From the NCBI GenBank assembly GCA_963704595.1, contig OY969922.1, positions 124,001 through 188,000 of the forward strand: a DNA stretch of 64,000 nucleotides, given 5' to 3'. Origin of the DNA: Acuticoccus sp963704595. Its GTDB lineage: Bacteria; Pseudomonadota; Alphaproteobacteria; Rhizobiales; Amorphaceae. Below the pieces are notes generated by a model. The model worked only from the letters and a program-made list of their open reading frames with translations, did not search any database and had not been told where the DNA came from. The position numbers and the translations under genes were made by a program. Shown one piece after another: positions 45,142 through 55,900 of this stretch (positions within the stretch are counted from its first letter, which is position 1; every line of letters begins with the position of its first letter).

Positions 45142-45227
45142 TTCCAATGCACGGCGCATTCTTGCCAGCCGGGATGGCACGAGGTTCGCACTCCACCCGC
45201 CAGAGAACGGCAGTGGAAGGCGTGCGG

Positions 45228-45930
45228 ATGCGGATCGAGGACATGAGCTGGCGGGACGTTGAGGCGTATCTTCGGACCGACGACCGCTGCGTGCTGCCCA
45301 TCGGCTCCACGGAGCAGCACGCCGGATTGCGGCTCACCGTCGATGCGATCCTTGCCGAGAAGGTGGCGACGGATGCGGCGAAACCGCTCGGCGTTCCCGT
45401 GTTCCCGCGCCTCAACTACGGGCTCTGCCCGTACTTCATGGCCTATCCGGGGTCGGTCACGCTCAGGGTCGAGACGCTGATCGCGCTCGTGAACGACATT
45501 CTGGATTCGCTCTACACGCAGGGCTTCCGGCGGATCGTTCTCGTCAACGGCCATGGCGGCAATGCCCCGGCGGCGGGGGCGGCGATCCAGTTCATGCAGC
45601 ACCACGAGGACGCTTCGGTGAAGTGGCACAACTGGTACGACGCGCCGCAGACGTGGGCGAAGGTGACCGAGATCGACCCCGTCGCAAGCCACGCGTCGTG
45701 GATGGAATGCTTTCCCGTGGACGCGTCTGCCCAATGCGCCGATCCCGGATGGCTCCAAGCCGATGACCGACCTTGCGCTTCTCCGCGCCATGGGTCCCGC
45801 CGCAGTGCGCGAGACGCTGGGCGACGGCGTATTCGGTGGCGACTACGGCAAGCCGGACGCGACGATGCTCGCCCTGTGGGAGGTCGCCGTCGCCGAGACC
45901 CGCGCCGTGATCGAGGACGGCTGGCCGTGA
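45228..45930 (+). pseudogene. Creatininase-family amidohydrolase (one frameshift)
   Basis: The reading starts at ATG 45228 after GGAAGG. It shows the metal-binding motifs of the family: VLPIGSTEQHAGLRLTVDA, NYGLCPYFMAYPGSVTLR and FRRIVLVNGHGGNAPA. After ASHASWMEC one base is extra (CCC for CC at 45714-45716). The next frame continues with RLPNAPIPDGSKPMTDL and GDYGKPDATMLALWEVAVAETRAVIE to a TGA at 45930. The enzyme hydrolyses a cyclic or linear amide such as creatinine or an N-formyl compound. It sits between the binding protein and the ABC genes, so it probably acts on the imported compound. Confidence 0.85.
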
Positions 45931-45946
45931 GCGATCGCGCCGGCGC

Positions 45947-46975
45947 CTAGGCCGCCTGGTCGTTGAGGTGGCAGGCCGACCAGCGGTCCGGCGCCACCCG
46001 CTTCAGCGCCGGCGCCTCCACCTTGCAGCGGGCGAAGGCATGCGGGCAGCGGGGGTGGAAGTGGCAGCCGGGCGGCGGGTTGATCGGCGAGGGCAGCTCG
46101 CCCTTGATCGGCGAATAGTCCTGGTTGCGCCGGTCGATCCGCGGCACGTCTTCCATCAGCGCCCTGGTGTAGGGGTGGTTGGGCATCGCGAAGAGTTCGC
46201 GCTTCGGCGCCAGCTCCACGATGCGACCGAGGTACATGATGGCGACGCGGGTCGCCATGTGATGCACCACGCCGAGGTCGTGGCTGATGAAGAGGACCGT
46301 GAAGTCGAACTGGTCCTTCAGGTCCATGAAGAGGTTGAGCGTCTGCGCCTGGATCGACACGTCGAGCGCGGCAACCGCCTCGTCGCAGACGAGGAACTCC
46401 GGCTTCATCGCCAGTGCCCGCGCGATCCCGACGCGCTGGCGCTGCCCGCCGGAGAACTGGTGCGGCAGGCGGTCCTGGTAGCTCTCGTCGAGGCCGACCT
46501 TGCCGAGAAGCTCGCCGACATAGGCCGCCTTGTCCCTGGCCTCGATCAGTCCATGGAAGACGGGCGCCTCGCCGATGATCTCGCCAACGCGCATCCGCGG
46601 GTTCAGCGAACTCATCGGGTCCTGGAAGACCATCTGGACCTTGCGGACCCAGTCGCGCTTCTCGGCCGGCGACATCAGGGGCACCGACCGTCCGCCGAAG
46701 ATCATCTGCCCGTCGCTCGGCGGATAGATCCCGGCGATCACCCGCGCCAGCGTGGACTTCCCGCAACCGGATTCTCCGACGAGGCCAAGGACCTCGCCCC
46801 GCTCGATCGACAGGTTGACGCCGTCGACGGCATGCACAGTCCGGTCGCGATGACGCGCACCTGCAAGGTTGATGAGCTTCGCCGCGAAATCGATCCGCTT
46901 GGTGAAGCGCTTCGAGACGCCGGCGAGCTCGAGGATCGGCAGGTTCGCGGCGGCGGTGGCCGGCAGGGCGGTCAT
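45947..46975 (-). CDS. Dipeptide/oligopeptide-type ABC transporter ATP-binding protein (DppF type)
   Basis: The protein has 342 aa. Walker A is GLVGESGCGKSTL, the Q-loop region MVFQDPMSSLNPRM, the signature FSGGQRQRVGIARAL and Walker B VCDEAVAALD. The C-terminal oligopeptide extension ends GCHFHPRCPHAFARCKVEAP with the Cys cluster usual in DppF. It is the fourth gene of an ordered B-C-D-F operon and overlaps the D-type gene by four bases. Confidence 0.94.
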   Translation of the reverse strand: MTALPATAAANLPILELAGVSKRFTKRIDFAAKLINLAGARHRDRTVHAVDGVNLSIERGEVLGLVGESGCGKSTLARVIAGIYPPSDGQMIFGGRSVPLMSPAEKRDWVRKVQMVFQDPMSSLNPRMRVGEIIGEAPVFHGLIEARDKAAYVGELLGKVGLDESYQDRLPHQFSGGQRQRVGIARALAMKPEFLVCDEAVAALDVSIQAQTLNLFMDLKDQFDFTVLFISHDLGVVHHMATRVAIMYLGRIVELAPKRELFAMPNHPYTRALMEDVPRIDRRNQDYSPIKGELPSPINPPPGCHFHPRCPHAFARCKVEAPALKRVAPDRWSACHLNDQAA

Positions 46976-47955
46976 GCCGGTTCCTCACTGGTGGCGAGGG
47001 CATGGTGGCAGCGCGCCGCCTGCCCCTTGCGGTGTTCAACGAGCGGCGGGGCCGTGCGGCAGATGTCGGTCTCGCGTCCGCAGCGCGGGCGGAACGCGCA
47101 GCCTTCGGGCAGCCGCAGGAGGGAGGGCGCCATGCCCGGGATCTGCGACAGCCGCGCGGCCTCGACGCCCATCGCCGGCACCGAATCGATCAGCCCGCGC
47201 GTGTAGGGGTGGAGCGACCGGTCGAGCGCATCGTCGACGCTGCCCGTCTCCACGATGCGGCCGGCGTACATCACGCAGATGCGGCTCGCGAGGCCGGCGA
47301 CGACGGAGAGGTCGTGCGTGATCCACACGAACGCCGTGCCGAAGTCGCGCGCCAGCGTCTTCACCTCGTTGAGGATCTGCGCCTGGATCGTGACGTCGAG
47401 CGCGGTGGTCGGCTCGTCGGCGATGATGACGTCCGGCCGGTTGAGGAGTGCCGTCGCGATGGCGACGCGCTGGCGCATCCCGCCCGAGAGCTGGTGCGGG
47501 TAGGCCTTCAGCCGCTCGGCGGCCGCAGGGATGCCGACCGTGTCGAGCGCCTGACGCGCGCGGTCGAGTGCGGCTTTGCGCGAGACCGGCTCGTGCGCGA
47601 GGATCGCCTCGGTCATCTGGGTGTCGATCCTGAGCACCGGGTTCAGCGTCATCATCGGGTCCTGGAAGATCATCGCGACACGCTTGCCGCGGATCCTGCG
47701 CATCGCCTGCTCGGAAAGGTCGCGCAGCGCCTGCCCGCCGACATGGATGCTGCCTGAAACGACGCGCCCCGGCGGATCGACGAGCCCCAGGATCGAGAAG
47801 CCGGTGACGGTCTTGCCGGAGCCCGATTCGCCCACCAGCCCCATGATCTCGCCGCGCCCGACCTCGAACGAGACGCCGTCGACGGCCTTCACCACGCCTG
47901 CCTTGGTGAAGAAGTGCGTGGCGAGGTTTTCGACCTTCAGCGCCGGCTCGCTCAT
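46972..47955 (-). CDS. Dipeptide/oligopeptide-type ABC transporter ATP-binding protein (DppD type)
   Basis: The protein has 327 aa. Walker A is GLVGESGSGKTVTG, the Q-loop MIFQDPMMTLNPVL, the signature LSGGMRQRVAIATAL and Walker B IIADEPTTALD. The oligo-HPY tail has GCAFRPRCGRETDIC. It pairs with the F-type ATPase to power the importer. Start and stop overlap its neighbours by four bases. Confidence 0.94.
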   Translation of the reverse strand: MSEPALKVENLATHFFTKAGVVKAVDGVSFEVGRGEIMGLVGESGSGKTVTGFSILGLVDPPGRVVSGSIHVGGQALRDLSEQAMRRIRGKRVAMIFQDPMMTLNPVLRIDTQMTEAILAHEPVSRKAALDRARQALDTVGIPAAAERLKAYPHQLSGGMRQRVAIATALLNRPDVIIADEPTTALDVTIQAQILNEVKTLARDFGTAFVWITHDLSVVAGLASRICVMYAGRIVETGSVDDALDRSLHPYTRGLIDSVPAMGVEAARLSQIPGMAPSLLRLPEGCAFRPRCGRETDICRTAPPLVEHRKGQAARCHHALATSEEPA

Positions 47956-48908
47956 CGCTGGAGCCTCGGGTTCAGAACGTCGCGGATGCGGTCGCCGACG
48001 AGGTTGATGGAGACGATGGTGATGAGGAGGGCGATGCCGGGGAACGTCGAGATCCAGTAGCGGCCGGACAGGATGTACTTGAACCCGTTGGCGATCAGCA
48101 GGCCGAGGCTCGGCTGCGTCACCGGCATCCCGAGGCCGAGGAAGGAGAGCGTCGCCTCCAGCGAGATCGCGCTCGCGACCTGCACCGTCGCGACCACGAT
48201 CAGCGGCGCGAGGCAGTTCGGCATCAGGTGGCCGAAGATGATCCTGCGCGTGGACAGCCCGAGGCACTGCGCGGCCTCGATATATTCGCGGCGCCGCTCC
48301 ACCAGCGCCGGCCGAGCGCACGGTGCGCGCGAAGTAGGCCCACTGCACGGCCATCAGCGCGATGATGATCTTGTCGATCCCCTGGCCGAGGACCGCCAGC
48401 ATCACCAGCGCCAGCATGATCGCGGGGAAGGAGAGCTGGAAGTCGACCACGCGCATGATCATCGCGTCGACGCGGCCGCCGAAATAGGCCGCCACCAGCC
48501 CCACGGTCGTGCCGAGGAGCAGGGCGGCAAGCCCGGCGGTGACGCCGACGCCGAGGCTGATCCTGAGCCCGTAGATGATGGCGCTGTAGAGGTCGCGCCC
48601 CTGATCGTCGGTGCCGAGCCAGAATACGGTGCCGTCCATGCCGACATCGCCGGGCGGCAGGCGGCTGTTCATCAGGTCGAGATTGGCAAGGTCGTAGGGG
48701 TTCTGCGGCGTGATGAACGGCGCGAACACCGCGGCGAGCACGATGATGAGGCACATCACGGCGCCGCCGACGGCGACCTTGCTCTCCGCGAAGTCCGCAG
48801 CGAAGCGGCGCAGCCCCTCGTGCCGGCGCCGGTCGGACGGGCGCGGGGTCGGGGAGGCGCTGTCCTCGGAGGTGAGGTCGGCCTCGATCTTCTCGGCGTC
48901 GGAAATGC

Positions 48909-48912
<4 letters not shown>
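47952..48912 (-). pseudogene. ABC transporter permease, DppC type (one frameshift)
   Basis: The N-terminal reading from ATG 48912 shows a cytoplasmic start, one helix (KVAVGGAVMCLIIVLAAVFAP), PFITPQNPYDL, WLGTDDQGRDLYSAIIYGLRISL and FARTVRSA. At 48308 one extra base breaks the frame. The next frame resumes as LVERRREYIEAAQCLGLSTRRIIFGHLMPN, the EAA cytoplasmic loop that docks the ATPase, and runs to the stop. It is therefore a normal DppC with a probable sequence error. Start overlaps the DppB stop by four bases. Confidence 0.88.
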
Positions 48913-49886
<974 letters not shown>

Positions 49887-50091
49887 GAAATGCGCACCGC
49901 CCGCCGCTGAAAGTTGCCCGCCGGGTCCGTCCGGCCCGGTCTCCGCTGGCGCAGCAAGAACCGCACCACATTGCCCCGTCAGGCACCGATCTTGCTTTGC
50001 GGCAACCACTGAAGCGACGCGGACTGCGGCTGGCTTGCCAGCGCGCGGGCCGCCGGAGTCACCCCGCAGCGCCCTCTTTCAGAAGCTCCTC

Positions 50092-51114
50092 ATGAACATC
50101 CTCATCATCGATCCGCAGTTCGAGAATGAGCCGGACGTGGAACGCGCCGTCACCGGACCGGACGTTGCGATCACCGTCTGGCAGACGGTGACGGACGGGC
50201 CGGTGCCGCCGGAGGTGCTGGCCGCCTGCGACGCGATCATCAACTGCCGCAGCCGCAACGCCGTCACGCGCGAGACGGTGGGCGAGATGGCGCGGTGCAA
50301 GATCGTCTGCCAGGCGGGCGTCGGCTTCAACCACATCGACCTCGAGACCTGCGCAAGCGCGGGCATCCCCGTCTGCAACGTGCCGGACTACGGCACCACG
50401 GAGGTCGCCGACCACGCGATGGCAATGGTCCTCGCGCTGGTTCGCGGCATCGTGCCCTACGACGTGAAGCTGAAGGCGCGGCAGATGGGGTGGTTCGCCC
50501 GCGAGCAGACCACTGTGCGGCGGCTCCGCGGCGCGCGCTTCGGCGTCGTCGGGCTCGGGCGGATCGGGCTCGCGACGGCAATGCGCGCGAGGGGCTTCGA
50601 CATGCGCATCGCGTTCACCGACCGGTATCTCCCCGTCGGGTTCGAGCGGGCGCTGGGGTTCGAGCGCATGGACAGCGTCGCGGAGCTTCTCGCGGCGTGC
50701 GATATCGTGAGCGTCCACACCCCGCTCACGGAAGAAACGCACGGCATCATCGGTGCGGCGACGCTCGGCGCGGCAAAGCCCGGCCTCGTTCTCGTCAACA
50801 CATCGCGCGGGCCGGTTGTGGATCTCACAGCCGCCGAGGCTGCGCTGCGCGACGGGAGACTAGGCTGTCTCGGCCTCGACGTACTGCCGGTGGAACCGCT
50901 CGACTATGCGCACCCGCTGCTGGCTGCCTGGGAACGTTCCGAGGAATGGCTCGACGGGCGGATGATCGTGTCACCGCACGCCGCGTTCTTCAGCCCAGAT
51001 TCGGTGATCGACATGCGCCGCCTCGCCGCAGAAACGGTAATGGGATACCTCACGAAGGGGGTCCTGCGCTCATGCGTCAACGCGCATCTGCTGGAGGGCC
51101 AGCCGCGCCGGTGA
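50092..51114 (+). CDS. D-isomer-specific 2-hydroxyacid dehydrogenase (CtBP/SerA-like)
   Basis: The protein has 340 aa. N-terminal flavodoxin-like domain, then the NAD motif FGVVGLGRIGLATAMRARGF (about 145-165). The catalytic Arg region is VNTSRGPVVD, Glu lies in LDVLPVEPLDY and His in MIVSPHAAFFSPDS. VCQAGVGFNHIDLETCASAGIPVCNVPDYGTTEVADHA is closest to the CtBP-like bacterial group. It reduces or oxidises a 2-oxo/2-hydroxyacid; substrate unknown. It converges with the RraA gene 5 bp away. Confidence 0.9.
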   Translation: MNILIIDPQFENEPDVERAVTGPDVAITVWQTVTDGPVPPEVLAACDAIINCRSRNAVTRETVGEMARCKIVCQAGVGFNHIDLETCASAGIPVCNVPDYGTTEVADHAMAMVLALVRGIVPYDVKLKARQMGWFAREQTTVRRLRGARFGVVGLGRIGLATAMRARGFDMRIAFTDRYLPVGFERALGFERMDSVAELLAACDIVSVHTPLTEETHGIIGAATLGAAKPGLVLVNTSRGPVVDLTAAEAALRDGRLGCLGLDVLPVEPLDYAHPLLAAWERSEEWLDGRMIVSPHAAFFSPDSVIDMRRLAAETVMGYLTKGVLRSCVNAHLLEGQPRR

Positions 51115-51118
51115 GGGC

Positions 51119-51838
51119 TCACCCATCCCGGTCGGCCCGCCACGCCTCGAACTTGCGGCGCGTCGCCTCGTCGGGCGGGTAGGTGCCCTTCAGCGGCGCG
51201 CCGTCCCGCAGGAGGCCGGCCGCAAAGGCTTCGAGCTGCTCCTTTTCAAGCGCGATCGCGGACACCTCGTCCGCCACGGCGCGCGGGATGATGGCGACCC
51301 CGTTGGCATCGCCGACCACCACGTCGCCCGGAAACACGGCAACGCCGTCGCACTCGACCGGCACGTCGATGTCGGTCGCGTAGCGGTGGGAGGCGAACGG
51401 CAGCGAGGCGTCCCCGCTGGCGTAGACCGGCAGCGGTAGCCCGGCGATCGCCGCACGGTCGTTGACCGCCCCGTCTATGATGACGCCCCCGACGCCGCGC
51501 ACGCCGAGCGCCGTTGCGATCATGTCGCCCATGAAGGCTGTGCCGGTCTCGCCGCCCGCGGCGCAGATGAGGACCGCGCCCGCCTGCACGTCCTCGACCA
51601 GCTGCATCTGGAGGTTCGGCAGCGTTCCGTCCGCGAGCCCCTGCCGCAGGTCCTCGCGGATGGGGATGGTCCGCAACGTGCTCGCAACGCCGACCATCAT
51701 GGTGGCATCGCGGTTGAGCCGCTTCACGGTGCGCAGGAACGTGTTGTGAAAGCCCATCCGGTACAGTGTCGACACGACCGATGGGACGGACGCGCGGCTG
51801 AGGCGCTGGGCGGTCTGTTCGTTGAGCGGGTCGGGCAT
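51119..51838 (-). CDS. RraA family protein (HMG/oxaloacetate-type aldolase-like)
   Basis: The protein has 239 aa. The RraA fold shows STLYRMGFHNTFL, GDMIATALGVRGVGGVIIDGAVND (substrate Arg/Asp region), PVECDGVAVFPGDVVVGDANGVAIIP. A C-terminal extension ends DGAPLKGTYPPDEATRRKFEAW, nearly repeated in the second RraA protein here. Members are 4-hydroxy-4-methyl-2-oxoglutarate aldolases or oxaloacetate decarboxylases; the older methylmenaquinone transferase name is incorrect. It is divergent from the class V aminotransferase gene. Confidence 0.88.
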   Translation of the reverse strand: MPDPLNEQTAQRLSRASVPSVVSTLYRMGFHNTFLRTVKRLNRDATMMVGVASTLRTIPIREDLRQGLADGTLPNLQMQLVEDVQAGAVLICAAGGETGTAFMGDMIATALGVRGVGGVIIDGAVNDRAAIAGLPLPVYASGDASLPFASHRYATDIDVPVECDGVAVFPGDVVVGDANGVAIIPRAVADEVSAIALEKEQLEAFAAGLLRDGAPLKGTYPPDEATRRKFEAWRADRDG

Positions 51839-51864
51839 GGAATCCTCGCGGCAAGGGAACGACG

Positions 51865-53043
51865 ATGACGAGTTACGGTGCGGCCGTTAAGCCGCTGTGG
51901 CCCCTCGAGGAGGGGATGATCTTCCTGAACCACGGGTCCTACGGCGCGTGCCCGCACGCGGTGCTGGCCGAGCAGGCTCGCCTCCGCCTCCGGCTGGAAT
52001 CGCAGCCCTGCCGGTTCATCAACACCGAGGCGCCGCCCGCCCTGCGCGCCGCCGCGGCGCAGCTTGCCGCTTTTGTGGGCGCCGCGCCCGATGACCTCGG
52101 GTTCGTGGAGAACACCACGTCCGGCATCAACGCCATCATCGGCTCGCTCGCCTGGAACGCGGGCGACGAGGTGATCGTCACCGATCACGTCTACAACGCC
52201 GTCCGCAACACGCTGCGCCACGTTCTCGATCGGCACGGCGCGACCCTCAAGGTCGTGCCGGTCGGCCTGCCAGTCGCCGGACCCGAGGCGGTGGTTGATG
52301 CGGTAGTCGGCGCTGTCGGCCCGGCGACCCGGCTCGTTGTACTCGACCATGTTGCCTCGGTGAGCGGCGTGGTCTTTCCGGTTGCCGAAATTGCGGCGGG
52401 CTGTGCCGCGAAGGGCGTCGACTGCCTGATCGACGGCGCCCACGCGCCGGGGATGCTCGACCTCGACGTGCCGGCCACCGGCGCTGCCTATTATGTCGGC
52501 AACTGCCACAAGTGGCTGTGCGCACCGAAGGGCGCGGCGTTCGTCTGGGCGCGGGCGGACCGGCAGGCCGGGCTTCACCCGACCGTCATCAGCCACGACC
52601 TCGGCAGGGGTTTCGCGGCGGAGTTCGACAAGATCGGAACCCGCGACCAGACGGCGTGGCTCGCCGTTCCCGCAGCGCTCGCCTTCCACGAAGAGCTCGG
52701 CGGCGCGGCCCTCAGGCAGCGCAACCACGACGTGGTGGTGGAGGCGGCCACAGCGCTCGCCGCGCGCTTCGGCACCCGGATGGGCGCCCCCGCCGCCATG
52801 TTCGGGTCGCTGGCGACGATCCGGCTGCCCGAGGGCTTGCCCGCGGACCGTGCAACCGCGGACGCGCTGAAGGCCCACCTCTGGCGCCAGCACCGCGCGG
52901 AAGTCCACATCATGCCGTTCGTGGATGCGCTGTGGCTCCGCCTGTCCGTGCAGGCGTACAACGAGCTTTCGGAGTGCCTCGCCGTCGGCCCGATGGTGGA
53001 AGAAGCGATGGCGGCAGTTGCCGCCGAGCGGCTCAACGCCTGA
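51865..53043 (+). CDS. Class V aminotransferase, isopenicillin-N-epimerase-like
   Basis: The protein has 392 aa. MIFLNHGSYGACPHAVLAEQARLR opens the fold, then NTTSGINAIIGSLAW, LDHVASVSGVVFPV, CLIDGAHAPGMLDLD and the PLP-lysine motif NCHKWLCAPKGAAF. The family covers epimerases, cysteine desulfurase-like and racemase enzymes. Here it lies among RraA and hydantoinase genes, so it probably deaminates or epimerises an amino acid released by them. Its 3' end overlaps the convergent hyuB by 11 bases. Confidence 0.88.
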   Translation: MTSYGAAVKPLWPLEEGMIFLNHGSYGACPHAVLAEQARLRLRLESQPCRFINTEAPPALRAAAAQLAAFVGAAPDDLGFVENTTSGINAIIGSLAWNAGDEVIVTDHVYNAVRNTLRHVLDRHGATLKVVPVGLPVAGPEAVVDAVVGAVGPATRLVVLDHVASVSGVVFPVAEIAAGCAAKGVDCLIDGAHAPGMLDLDVPATGAAYYVGNCHKWLCAPKGAAFVWARADRQAGLHPTVISHDLGRGFAAEFDKIGTRDQTAWLAVPAALAFHEELGGAALRQRNHDVVVEAATALAARFGTRMGAPAAMFGSLATIRLPEGLPADRATADALKAHLWRQHRAEVHIMPFVDALWLRLSVQAYNELSECLAVGPMVEEAMAAVAAERLNA

Positions 53044-55033
53044 GGGCGGCAAGGCGGGCCTCGATGGCGGCGGCGATGGCGTCGGGGTCCCGCATCAGGT
53101 CCGGCAGCGGCGCCTTGCCGAGGCCGGGGATGGCATCGGTGAACAGGCGGCGGCGCATTTCGGACCGCGCGGCAGGCGCAAACGGCATCAGGACGGCAAG
53201 GATACGGGCCATCCGCGCGTCGTCGAACACCTGTTCCCATGCGGCCCGCTCCGGCCCGAAGTCGAACCCCGGGCGGGCGGGCCGGTCGGCACGCAGCCGC
53301 GCCGTCGCGGCGGCATCCACGCCGGCTGCGGTGATGACGACGCCGTAGTCCCGCCGGGCGCTTTCGCGGCTCACGAGCCCGGTCGCCACATCGCGCGCCA
53401 CAAGGGCGACGTCGCGCTCATGGGGGTCGCCGTAGCCTCCGCCGCCGGCGCTCATCAGGGTGACGGTCTGCCCGGCTTCGGGCTCCACCATGGAAATCTT
53501 GCCGAGGTCGCGCTCTCGCGCAGTCCCGATGTCGAGGACGACGCGGGCGACATCGCCCGGCATTCCGCCGCAGAGGCCCCACGGGCGGAACACATGCCGC
53601 TCCAGACCGCGGCCGAGCACGGCGCTTCCGGCCTTCACGATCCGCATCGTGAAGATGACGCCCGTCCCGCCGCGCCACTTTCCGGGCCCGCCGCTGTCTG
53701 GCCGAAGCCCGTAGTTCTCGACCACCGCGCCGACTTCCGACTCGCTGGTCTCCGTCGGCGTGTTGAAGCAGTTTGCGAGCGAGGTGTCGCGGCCATCGAC
53801 GCCGTCCGCCCCGTGCCGGCCGCCCGTACCGCCGACGAGCGATTGCATCACGTGCACCCGCCTCGTGCCGATCGCGGGATCGTATTCGGCAAGCACGGTC
53901 GGCACCACGGTGCCGCCGGAGGGCGCCGGGATCATCCGCGGTGCTGCCTTTGCGATGCAGCCGGTCAGCACGTCGTTGATGCGGATCGCAGTCGCGGACC
54001 GGATGCCGACGGGCGCGGGCGCGACGGGGTTGAGGATGGTGCCGCGCGGGACCGACACGTCGATCTCGTCGAAGAGCCCCGCGTTGAGCGGCACCGTGGG
54101 GTCGTGCGAGGCGACCATCTGCATCAGGCGCAGCGTCAGCCATGGGTGCCGCACGCCGCCGGTCGGCACGTTGTAGGCGGCCGGCACCTGCGGGTCGGTG
54201 CCGGCGAAATCGAGCGAGAGGTGGCCGTCGGCCGCCGTCATCCGGCAGCGCACGCGCACCGGGACGGGGCTCACGAAGTCGTCGTCGAGGTAGTCGTGAA
54301 ACTCGCTGACGCCGTCCGGGATCTGGCGCTGCACGGCGCGGGCCTTCGCCCGTGCATAGGCCATCAGCCTCGGCTGCCCCTCGCGCACGGCCGCGGCGCC
54401 GTGCTGGGCAATCAGTTCGGCGAGGCGCCTGGCGCCTGTCTCCAGCGCGGCGAGCATGGCGCGGATATCGCCGACGTTGGCGTCCGGCATCCGCACGTTG
54501 GCGCGGTAGAGTTCCAGAATGTCCTCGTCGAGCCGCCCCGCCTTCACCAGCTTGAGCGGCGGAACGATGAGCCCTTCCTGAAACAGCTCCGTGAGGTCCG
54601 GCGCGATGGAGGAGGGCACCATCCCGCCGACGTCCGCCGTGTGGACGAACGCCCAGCCCGAAGCGATGTGCTGGCCGGCGTGAATGTAGGGCCGCACCAG
54701 CTGCAGGTCCGGCAGATGCGAGGAGAGGCCGCCGGAATCGTAGGGGTGATTGGTGATGACGACGTCGCCCTCGGTCAGTGGGGCAGCTGCGGTGAGCGTC
54801 TTCGCGACATCGAGGTCGAGGAAGCCCGAGACGCCGAGCGCGGCGGGATAGCCGAAGAACTTGCCCTCCGGCGTCGCAAGCGCGGTTCCGAAGTCGGCGG
54901 CCTCGCGCACGTAGGTGGTGCGCGCCGTCCGCGACAGCGTGAGCGCCATCTCCTCCGCCACCGCGCGGAACTGATGCGACAGGATCTCGAGGAGGACGGC
55001 GTCTTCGCCCGTCTGCGGGGCGGCCGTCAGCAC
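53033..55033 (-). CDS. Hydantoinase/oxoprolinase subunit B (HyuB), without an adjacent HyuA
   Basis: The protein has 666 aa from GTG 55033. It carries AVLLEILSHQFRAVAEEMALTLSRTARTTYV, NHPYDSGGLSSHLPDLQLV, RANVRMPDANVGDIRAML, AYNVPTGGVRHPWL and a glycine-rich SGGPGKWRGGTGVIF with AGGGGYGDPHE at the C-terminus. The start is uncertain: the open frame continues to 55162 but overlaps the upstream RraA gene, and an ATG at 55074 lies in another frame that ends after 15 codons, which would need a one-base error. No hyuA lies next to it; the upstream neighbour is the RraA gene. Confidence 0.85.
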   Translation of the reverse strand: MLTAAPQTGEDAVLLEILSHQFRAVAEEMALTLSRTARTTYVREAADFGTALATPEGKFFGYPAALGVSGFLDLDVAKTLTAAAPLTEGDVVITNHPYDSGGLSSHLPDLQLVRPYIHAGQHIASGWAFVHTADVGGMVPSSIAPDLTELFQEGLIVPPLKLVKAGRLDEDILELYRANVRMPDANVGDIRAMLAALETGARRLAELIAQHGAAAVREGQPRLMAYARAKARAVQRQIPDGVSEFHDYLDDDFVSPVPVRVRCRMTAADGHLSLDFAGTDPQVPAAYNVPTGGVRHPWLTLRLMQMVASHDPTVPLNAGLFDEIDVSVPRGTILNPVAPAPVGIRSATAIRINDVLTGCIAKAAPRMIPAPSGGTVVPTVLAEYDPAIGTRRVHVMQSLVGGTGGRHGADGVDGRDTSLANCFNTPTETSESEVGAVVENYGLRPDSGGPGKWRGGTGVIFTMRIVKAGSAVLGRGLERHVFRPWGLCGGMPGDVARVVLDIGTARERDLGKISMVEPEAGQTVTLMSAGGGGYGDPHERDVALVARDVATGLVSRESARRDYGVVITAAGVDAAATARLRADRPARPGFDFGPERAAWEQVFDDARMARILAVLMPFAPAARSEMRRRLFTDAIPGLGKAPLPDLMRDPDAIAAAIEARLAALRR

Positions 55034-55124
55034 GGGCGGCGCCGCCGGTCGGTGGGCGATGGATGGTCGGTCATTGGTCTCGCTCGTTGCACGGGGGCAA
55101 CCTGCACGGAGAATGCCAGTTGGC

Positions 55125-55850
55125 TCAGCCGTTCGCGCGGTAGAGGGCGAGGGTGGCTTCATCCGGCGGATACGTGCCGTCGAGCGGTGCGCCGTCCTTC
55201 AGCCGCTGCAGAAGGAACCGTTCAAGCCGCTCCTTCTCGGTCGCCTTCTCGGCGACCGCCGCGGCCATCTGGAGCGGGACCACCGCGACACCGTTCTCGT
55301 CGCCGACCAGGATGTCGCCGGGACAGACGGTGACGCCCATTGCGCTGACCGGGCGGTCGATGTCCATCACGATGTGCCGGGCCGGCCCCGGCACCGGCGC
55401 CGACCCCTGGCAGAAAACGGGCAGCCCCGTGGCGGCAACGTCGGCAACGTCAGCGATGCCCGCATCGGTGACGATGGCGGCGACGCCGCGGCCCTTGAGG
55501 TAGGTCGAGATCAGCTCGCCGAAGAAGGAGATGCGCCCGTCGCCGCCGCAGTCCGTCACCACCACGTCGCCCGCGGCCAGTCTCGCCAGCGCCTGCCGGT
55601 GGAGGTTGGGCGCACGGCCCGCCGTGACCGCATCGCGCAGGTCCTCCCGCACCGGCAGCGCGCGCATGGTGCGGGCACGGCCGATGAAGCGTGCGTTGGC
55701 GCGGTCGATCGGTGCGAGGCCCGGCAGGAACATCGAGGTGATGCCGAGGCTGTAGAGCGTCGCGGTGATCGTCGGCACAGGGCATGCCGCGAGCGCGTTG
55801 AGCACGGCCTCGGGCGGCCGACCGGGGATGACCGCTTCGTCGTTGCACAT
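55125..55850 (-). CDS. RraA family protein (second copy)
   Basis: The protein has 241 aa. TATLYSLGITSMFLPGLAPID, GELISTYLKGRGVAAIVTDAGIADV and GVTVCPGDILVGDENGVAVVP place it in the RraA/HMG-aldolase-like family. The ending DGAPLDGTYPPDEATLALY closely matches the copy at 51.1-51.8 kb, but the rest differs, so they are paralogues and not a recent duplication. The ATG at 55850 follows GAAAGGG; a TTG at 55856 is less likely. It precedes hyuB on the same strand and is divergent from the SDR. Confidence 0.88.
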   Translation of the reverse strand: MCNDEAVIPGRPPEAVLNALAACPVPTITATLYSLGITSMFLPGLAPIDRANARFIGRARTMRALPVREDLRDAVTAGRAPNLHRQALARLAAGDVVVTDCGGDGRISFFGELISTYLKGRGVAAIVTDAGIADVADVAATGLPVFCQGSAPVPGPARHIVMDIDRPVSAMGVTVCPGDILVGDENGVAVVPLQMAAAVAEKATEKERLERFLLQRLKDGAPLDGTYPPDEATLALYRANG

Positions 55851-55900
55851 CGGCAACCCTTTCGCTTGACGGCGGCCTCCGGGGCCGCTCCTCTCAGGCT

